This document shows, piece after piece, positions 5,670 through 8,294 of a stretch of 8,294 nucleotides of DNA. Position numbers and translations under genes: made by a program. Source of the stretch: SAR324 cluster bacterium (GTDB taxonomy: Bacteria; Bdellovibrionota; UBA2361; JAAZON01); the NCBI GenBank assembly GCA_012797725.1, contig JAAZON010000268.1, positions 1 to 8,294 of the forward strand, in the 5' to 3' direction. The notes below the pieces were generated by a model. The model did not search any database, was not told the origin of the DNA, and worked only from the letters and a program-made list of their open reading frames with translations. The stretch's first letter is position 1. Each line of letters opens with the position of its first letter.

Positions 5670-7451
5670 TTAGGCAAAACTCTTGGTTTTTGACACCAGA
5701 TTCTTGATAAGAGAAATCCCCTCCTCCCAAAAAGCTTTATTTCTCATGTCTATCTTAAACGGTGCAAGCAGTTCTGAAGGCTGCTTTGAGGAACCTTGTC
5801 TTAAGAGTTCCAAATATAAATCAACGAAATCTCCCGGCTCTTTTTTGTACCTGGCGTAAAGTGATAATGTCAGAAGTTCCCCATATGCGTACGCGTATAC
5901 ATAAAAAGGCGTATGTATGAAATGTGGGATATAGCTCCACCACCAATCGTAGGATTCAGACAGCTTTACTGAATTCCCAAACATTTCCTCCTGGCTTCTT
6001 CTCCAAATCTGGTTTATCTCCTCAACGAGCAATTCTCCTTTCTTTCGTCTTGTTTCGTGAAGTTCCTGTTCAAAACGAAAGAGCGAAATTTGCCTGAACA
6101 CAGTCGCAAAAATACTTTCAACTTTATTTACATAAAGCGCTAAAAGTTCCTTGGGCGACTTTATTTCTTCCGCGAGATGCTCAAAGAGTAACATCTCAGC
6201 AAAGACACTCGCTGTTTCTGCTACTGTCAGAGGAACATCATAATTAAGGTAGCCCTGTCCTTTCATTAAATAAGCGTGAATACCATGTCCCAGCTCATGA
6301 GCCAGAGTGAAAACATCGCGAACATTTCCATTGAAATTCATAAAGACATAGGGGTGGCAATCTGGTGTCACAAAAGAACAAAATGCCCCTCCTCTTTTCC
6401 CAGGTCTTTTTGCGGCATCAACCCACTTATTTTTGAAGAACTTGACGGCAATCTCTCCGTAAGATTTTGAGAATTTGAAGAAAGCCTCCAATACAAGATC
6501 TTCTGCTTCTTTGAAACTAATCTTCTTTTCTATTTTCGAAACCGGTGCGTAGCGATCATAATCATAAAGAACATCAAGCTTCAAAATCTTGCGCTTGAAA
6601 CGATAAAAGTCCTGAACCACTGGAAAATGCTTTACAACCACCCCTCCCATGGTATCCACCATCTCCTTGCTTATTTGATTGGCCAAATGCCTCGCTGCTT
6701 CGGGAAAAGCAAAGTTTCGCAAACGATCTTCAATCGCTTTGTCCTCTATTAATGTATTAAAAATAAAAGCAAGCCTTGGGGCTTCTTCTTTAAGACCTTG
6801 GGTCAACGCATCAGCTCCCTGCTTTCGAACACTTCTCTTTGAGTCATACAACATAGAAAGCACTTCAGCTTCCTGAAGTTTTAACTCCTTCCCCTTTTTC
6901 AAAAGTCGGAATTCCTTTTGTGACAATTCTTGATCGAAAAGACGGATAAAGGCCTCCCGACCCGTGAGGTTCTTGTCGCTCAAGATTTGTTCTTCGTTCT
7001 CCTTTAGACGATGTTCCTTCTGAAGTGAAATCTGATGCAAAAAATTTCTATATAAAACAAGCTCAGGGCTTTTTGCGAGCTTTCGCAATTTTTCTATTCC
7101 TAAATTAGAAAGTTCTAATTCAAAAAATAAAAGCTCTTTCTCAATATCGGTATGCCAAGTTTTTATTCGCTGGAGAAAAGCACCCCTTTTTTGTTCGGCG
7201 CAACTATCAGAAAACAATAACTGAGCATAAATTATTGGCTTGGCGGCTTCTGTCAACAAAGCCTCATAGCTCTTCAATAAACGAAGCATTTCCTTAGGCG
7301 ATGCACCTATACGCTTTAATTTACCTCTGTTGGCGACAGCAAACTTTTTTGCTGCTCCCTCAACCTTCTTCATGGCTACAGCAATATTTCGGTCTTCTAA
7401 ACCCTTGAAAAGATCTCCGAGATTCCACGATGGAAGTGCCTCCTGTTTCAT
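5670..7451 (-). CDS. pepF: Oligoendopeptidase F (M3 family zinc metallopeptidase)
   Basis: A 593-residue cytoplasmic zinc endopeptidase that cuts short peptides; full family length (about 600) and no signal peptide. The N-terminal half (1 to about 195) is the helical PepF region beginning SWNLGDLF. The catalytic M3 domain follows, with HELGHG at 385-390 (zinc ligands H385 and H389, catalytic E386), third ligand E412 in VAETAS, and the substrate-side HFIHTPFYVYAYAYG (510-524) whose His and Tyr residues line the M3 active site. GGAFCSFV and YVFMNFNG upstream of HELGH are also typical. The ATG at 7451-7449 has AGGAG (7465-7461) 9 nt upstream. Family members recycle peptides from protein turnover and some degrade peptide signals. 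It is transcribed convergently with the ATP-grasp-like gene and shows no damage. Confidence 0.95.
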   Translation of the reverse strand: MKQEALPSWNLGDLFKGLEDRNIAVAMKKVEGAAKKFAVANRGKLKRIGASPKEMLRLLKSYEALLTEAAKPIIYAQLLFSDSCAEQKRGAFLQRIKTWHTDIEKELLFFELELSNLGIEKLRKLAKSPELVLYRNFLHQISLQKEHRLKENEEQILSDKNLTGREAFIRLFDQELSQKEFRLLKKGKELKLQEAEVLSMLYDSKRSVRKQGADALTQGLKEEAPRLAFIFNTLIEDKAIEDRLRNFAFPEAARHLANQISKEMVDTMGGVVVKHFPVVQDFYRFKRKILKLDVLYDYDRYAPVSKIEKKISFKEAEDLVLEAFFKFSKSYGEIAVKFFKNKWVDAAKRPGKRGGAFCSFVTPDCHPYVFMNFNGNVRDVFTLAHELGHGIHAYLMKGQGYLNYDVPLTVAETASVFAEMLLFEHLAEEIKSPKELLALYVNKVESIFATVFRQISLFRFEQELHETRRKKGELLVEEINQIWRRSQEEMFGNSVKLSESYDWWWSYIPHFIHTPFYVYAYAYGELLTLSLYARYKKEPGDFVDLYLELLRQGSSKQPSELLAPFKIDMRNKAFWEEGISLIKNLVSKTKSFA

Positions 7452-7475
7452 AAGTTATTACTCCTAGCTGTTATT

Positions 7476-7543
7476 CGTCTGGCTTCCTCACAGCATAACC
7501 TTTTACTCCAATTTGGAGCAATGGAAGTTGTGTGAGACAGACG
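7476..7543. repeat. Nested imperfect inverted repeat upstream of pepF
   Basis: Three pairs of arms share one centre: CGTCTG (7476-7481) with CAGACG (7538-7543), CTCACA (7487-7492) with TGTGAG (7531-7536), and CTCCAA (7506-7511) with TTGGAG (7513-7518). The whole 68 bp is symmetric about 7510-7512. It lies between pepF and the nrfA remnant, so it could be regulatory, a small palindromic element, or a rearrangement scar. Confidence 0.5.
7492..7521 (-). promoter_or_regulatory. Candidate pepF promoter with palindromic operator in the spacer
   Basis: On the minus strand, TTGCTC (7521-7516) and TATGCT (7497-7492) are 18 nt apart. A perfect 6+1+6 palindrome, CTCCAA-T-TTGGAG on the plus strand (7506-7518), fills most of the spacer and touches the -35 box, where a repressor could block polymerase. 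The predicted transcription start is near 7485, giving a leader of about 33 nt. Both boxes are only partial matches. Confidence 0.3.
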
Positions 7544-7567
7544 TTTTACACATCAAATTAGACTCGC

Positions 7568-8134
7568 TTGGCTAGAAGCTTTTCAATTAATATTTGGCTT
7601 AAACTAATAACTGTTTGCCAGATTTGTCATTCAGTTCCCGAACGGAAGCTAAGGAAAAGAGTTCTTTCAATTCAAAAATCCACTTCTTTAAGCTTACCCG
7701 AGGCTGAAGCCGCGATTCTCGCGTTAATCGATGACATCAAAGAAGCAAAGATCAGTTTACTTGAGACTGAAAGTTTTAAGAACACTACTAGCCCAGAAGA
7801 GTAAGAAGAAAAACTTAAATCAATTCTTGGCCCAGCAGGAGAAACGCAGTGCCAAGCTTCAATGCAATGGGACTTTATTTCAAGTGGAAACAGCACTGGA
7901 TTTCATAGTCATCAAGAAGCAACCAGAGTTCTTGCACAAGCCACAGATCCTGCACGCAGTGGGCAATTTGCACTTCAAGCAGCACTGCAATCTCAAGGAT
8001 TGGCGGTAAAACTCAGTACTGGCTCAGGCCAGATAACTCAAAAACCCACACAAATTCTAAGAGAAGATAAGAAAATCGGAGGATCTCCGCCGGAAAAGCT
8101 TGTGGTACTCGAAAGAGAATTGCAAAGCTCTTAA
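7568..8134 (+). pseudogene. nrfA: Truncated cytochrome c nitrite reductase (NrfA) remnant with in-frame stop
   Basis: NrfA is the periplasmic pentaheme enzyme that reduces nitrite to ammonia. This stretch reads in one frame as its C-terminal third. CQICH at 7616-7630 is a c-type heme site, followed by LRKRVLSIQ and AEAAILALIDDIKEA, as in the helix after the last NrfA heme site. After a TAA at 7802-7804 the same frame continues with QWDFISSGNSTGFHSHQEATRVLA (7865 on), which matches the NrfA segment QWxWDFxxAENSMGFHNPxEAxRxLA with its heme-ligand His in GFH, and ends at TAA 8132-8134. The other four heme sites, active-site Lys motif and signal peptide are absent; homology seems to begin near 7592. 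With one nonsense codon and no start or ribosome site this is a pseudogene. The last 45 residues extend past the usual NrfA end. The left boundary is approximate. Confidence 0.78.
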
Positions 8135-8174
8135 CTCTGTAAACCATGCAATAAGTAGTCACCCCGAACATAAG

Positions 8175-8188
8175 CATTTCATGAAATG
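8175..8188. repeat. Perfect 14-bp palindrome
   Basis: CATTTCATGAAATG is its own reverse complement. It lies 40 bases after the nrfA remnant in otherwise featureless DNA. It could be an operator for a gene beyond the window or chance. Confidence 0.5.
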
Positions 8189-8265
8189 GTCGAGCCAAAT
8201 CGCGTAATTGCTCAAAAAGTGTGGGTGAAGCGAGGCACAATTGAAATTTGGGTAACCGTTCACGT

Positions 8266-8278
8266 GGGTTGCTAACCC
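8266..8278. repeat. Small inverted repeat near the right edge
   Basis: GGGTT (8266-8270) pairs with AACCC (8274-8278) around GCT. Nearby 8250-8256 also reads GGGTAAC. No T run follows. I can see no gene in 8135-8294; this repeat and the 14-bp palindrome are all that stands out there. Confidence 0.3.
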
Positions 8279-8294
8279 CCTGACAACACCGTCA

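Noticed and set aside
5437..5730. Likeness of the minus-strand ORF to the Cas1 N-terminus
   Set aside because: Only the hydrophobic pattern with a Cys/Val-Ala-Asp-Pro-Lys segment fits. No other cas gene and no repeat array are present in the window.
8013..8240. Minus-strand ORF of 75 codons across the end of the nrfA remnant
   Set aside because: It overlaps the nrfA frame on the opposite strand and has no ribosome site; its sequence suggested no family. Treated as an antisense shadow.
1..8294. CRISPR arrays, tRNA and rRNA genes
   Set aside because: I found no regularly spaced direct repeats, no cloverleaf with a T-loop and no conserved rRNA stretches on either strand.

Overview
The window reads as bacterial chromosome: compact genes, Shine-Dalgarno (SD) sites, ATG/GTG starts and an HU nucleoid protein. 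G+C is moderate (low-to-mid forties by eye). A signal-peptide protein with a membrane anchor and a cytochrome c nitrite reductase (nrfA) remnant of the type seen in deltaproteobacteria-like lineages suggest a Gram-negative organism. The HU protein has a long lysine/alanine/proline-rich N-terminal tail. I cannot place the species.

Layout, left to right. (1) The left edge holds a minus-strand HU-family protein (1-387, 3' end outside the window), with a recognisable promoter and a leader that has a hairpin and a T9 run. (2) On the plus strand follow an unrecognised exported protein with a C-terminal membrane anchor (583-1239) and an AI-2E/PerM-family membrane protein (1484-2566). The 1240-1483 gap shows only the promoter of the second gene. 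(3) Next comes the least ordinary part: a plus-strand gene resembling the UPF0489/arginase-like family (2829-3428), behind a leader with mutually exclusive hairpins, followed by an ATP-grasp-like gene that appears split by one -1 frameshift (3639-4118 plus 4193-5410). (4) A short decayed-looking minus-strand ORF (5437-5631) lies downstream of a minus-strand M3-family oligoendopeptidase F (5670-7451), whose promoter spacer carries a 13-bp palindrome. (5) The right end holds a 5'-truncated nrfA remnant with an in-frame stop (7568-8134), then about 160 bases with only small palindromes.

How they might work together. HU, PepF, AI-2E/PerM and the exported protein look like unlinked housekeeping or envelope genes, each with its own promoter or strand. 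The only likely functional pair is the arginase-like gene and the ATP-grasp-like gene. Both fall in superfamilies used in peptide and small-molecule modification, both face the same way, and both have changes at expected metal-binding positions. The frameshift, the truncated nrfA and the decayed ORF suggest that 2.6-5.6 kb and 7.5-8.3 kb are accessory DNA undergoing decay. I saw no CRISPR array, rRNA or tRNA.
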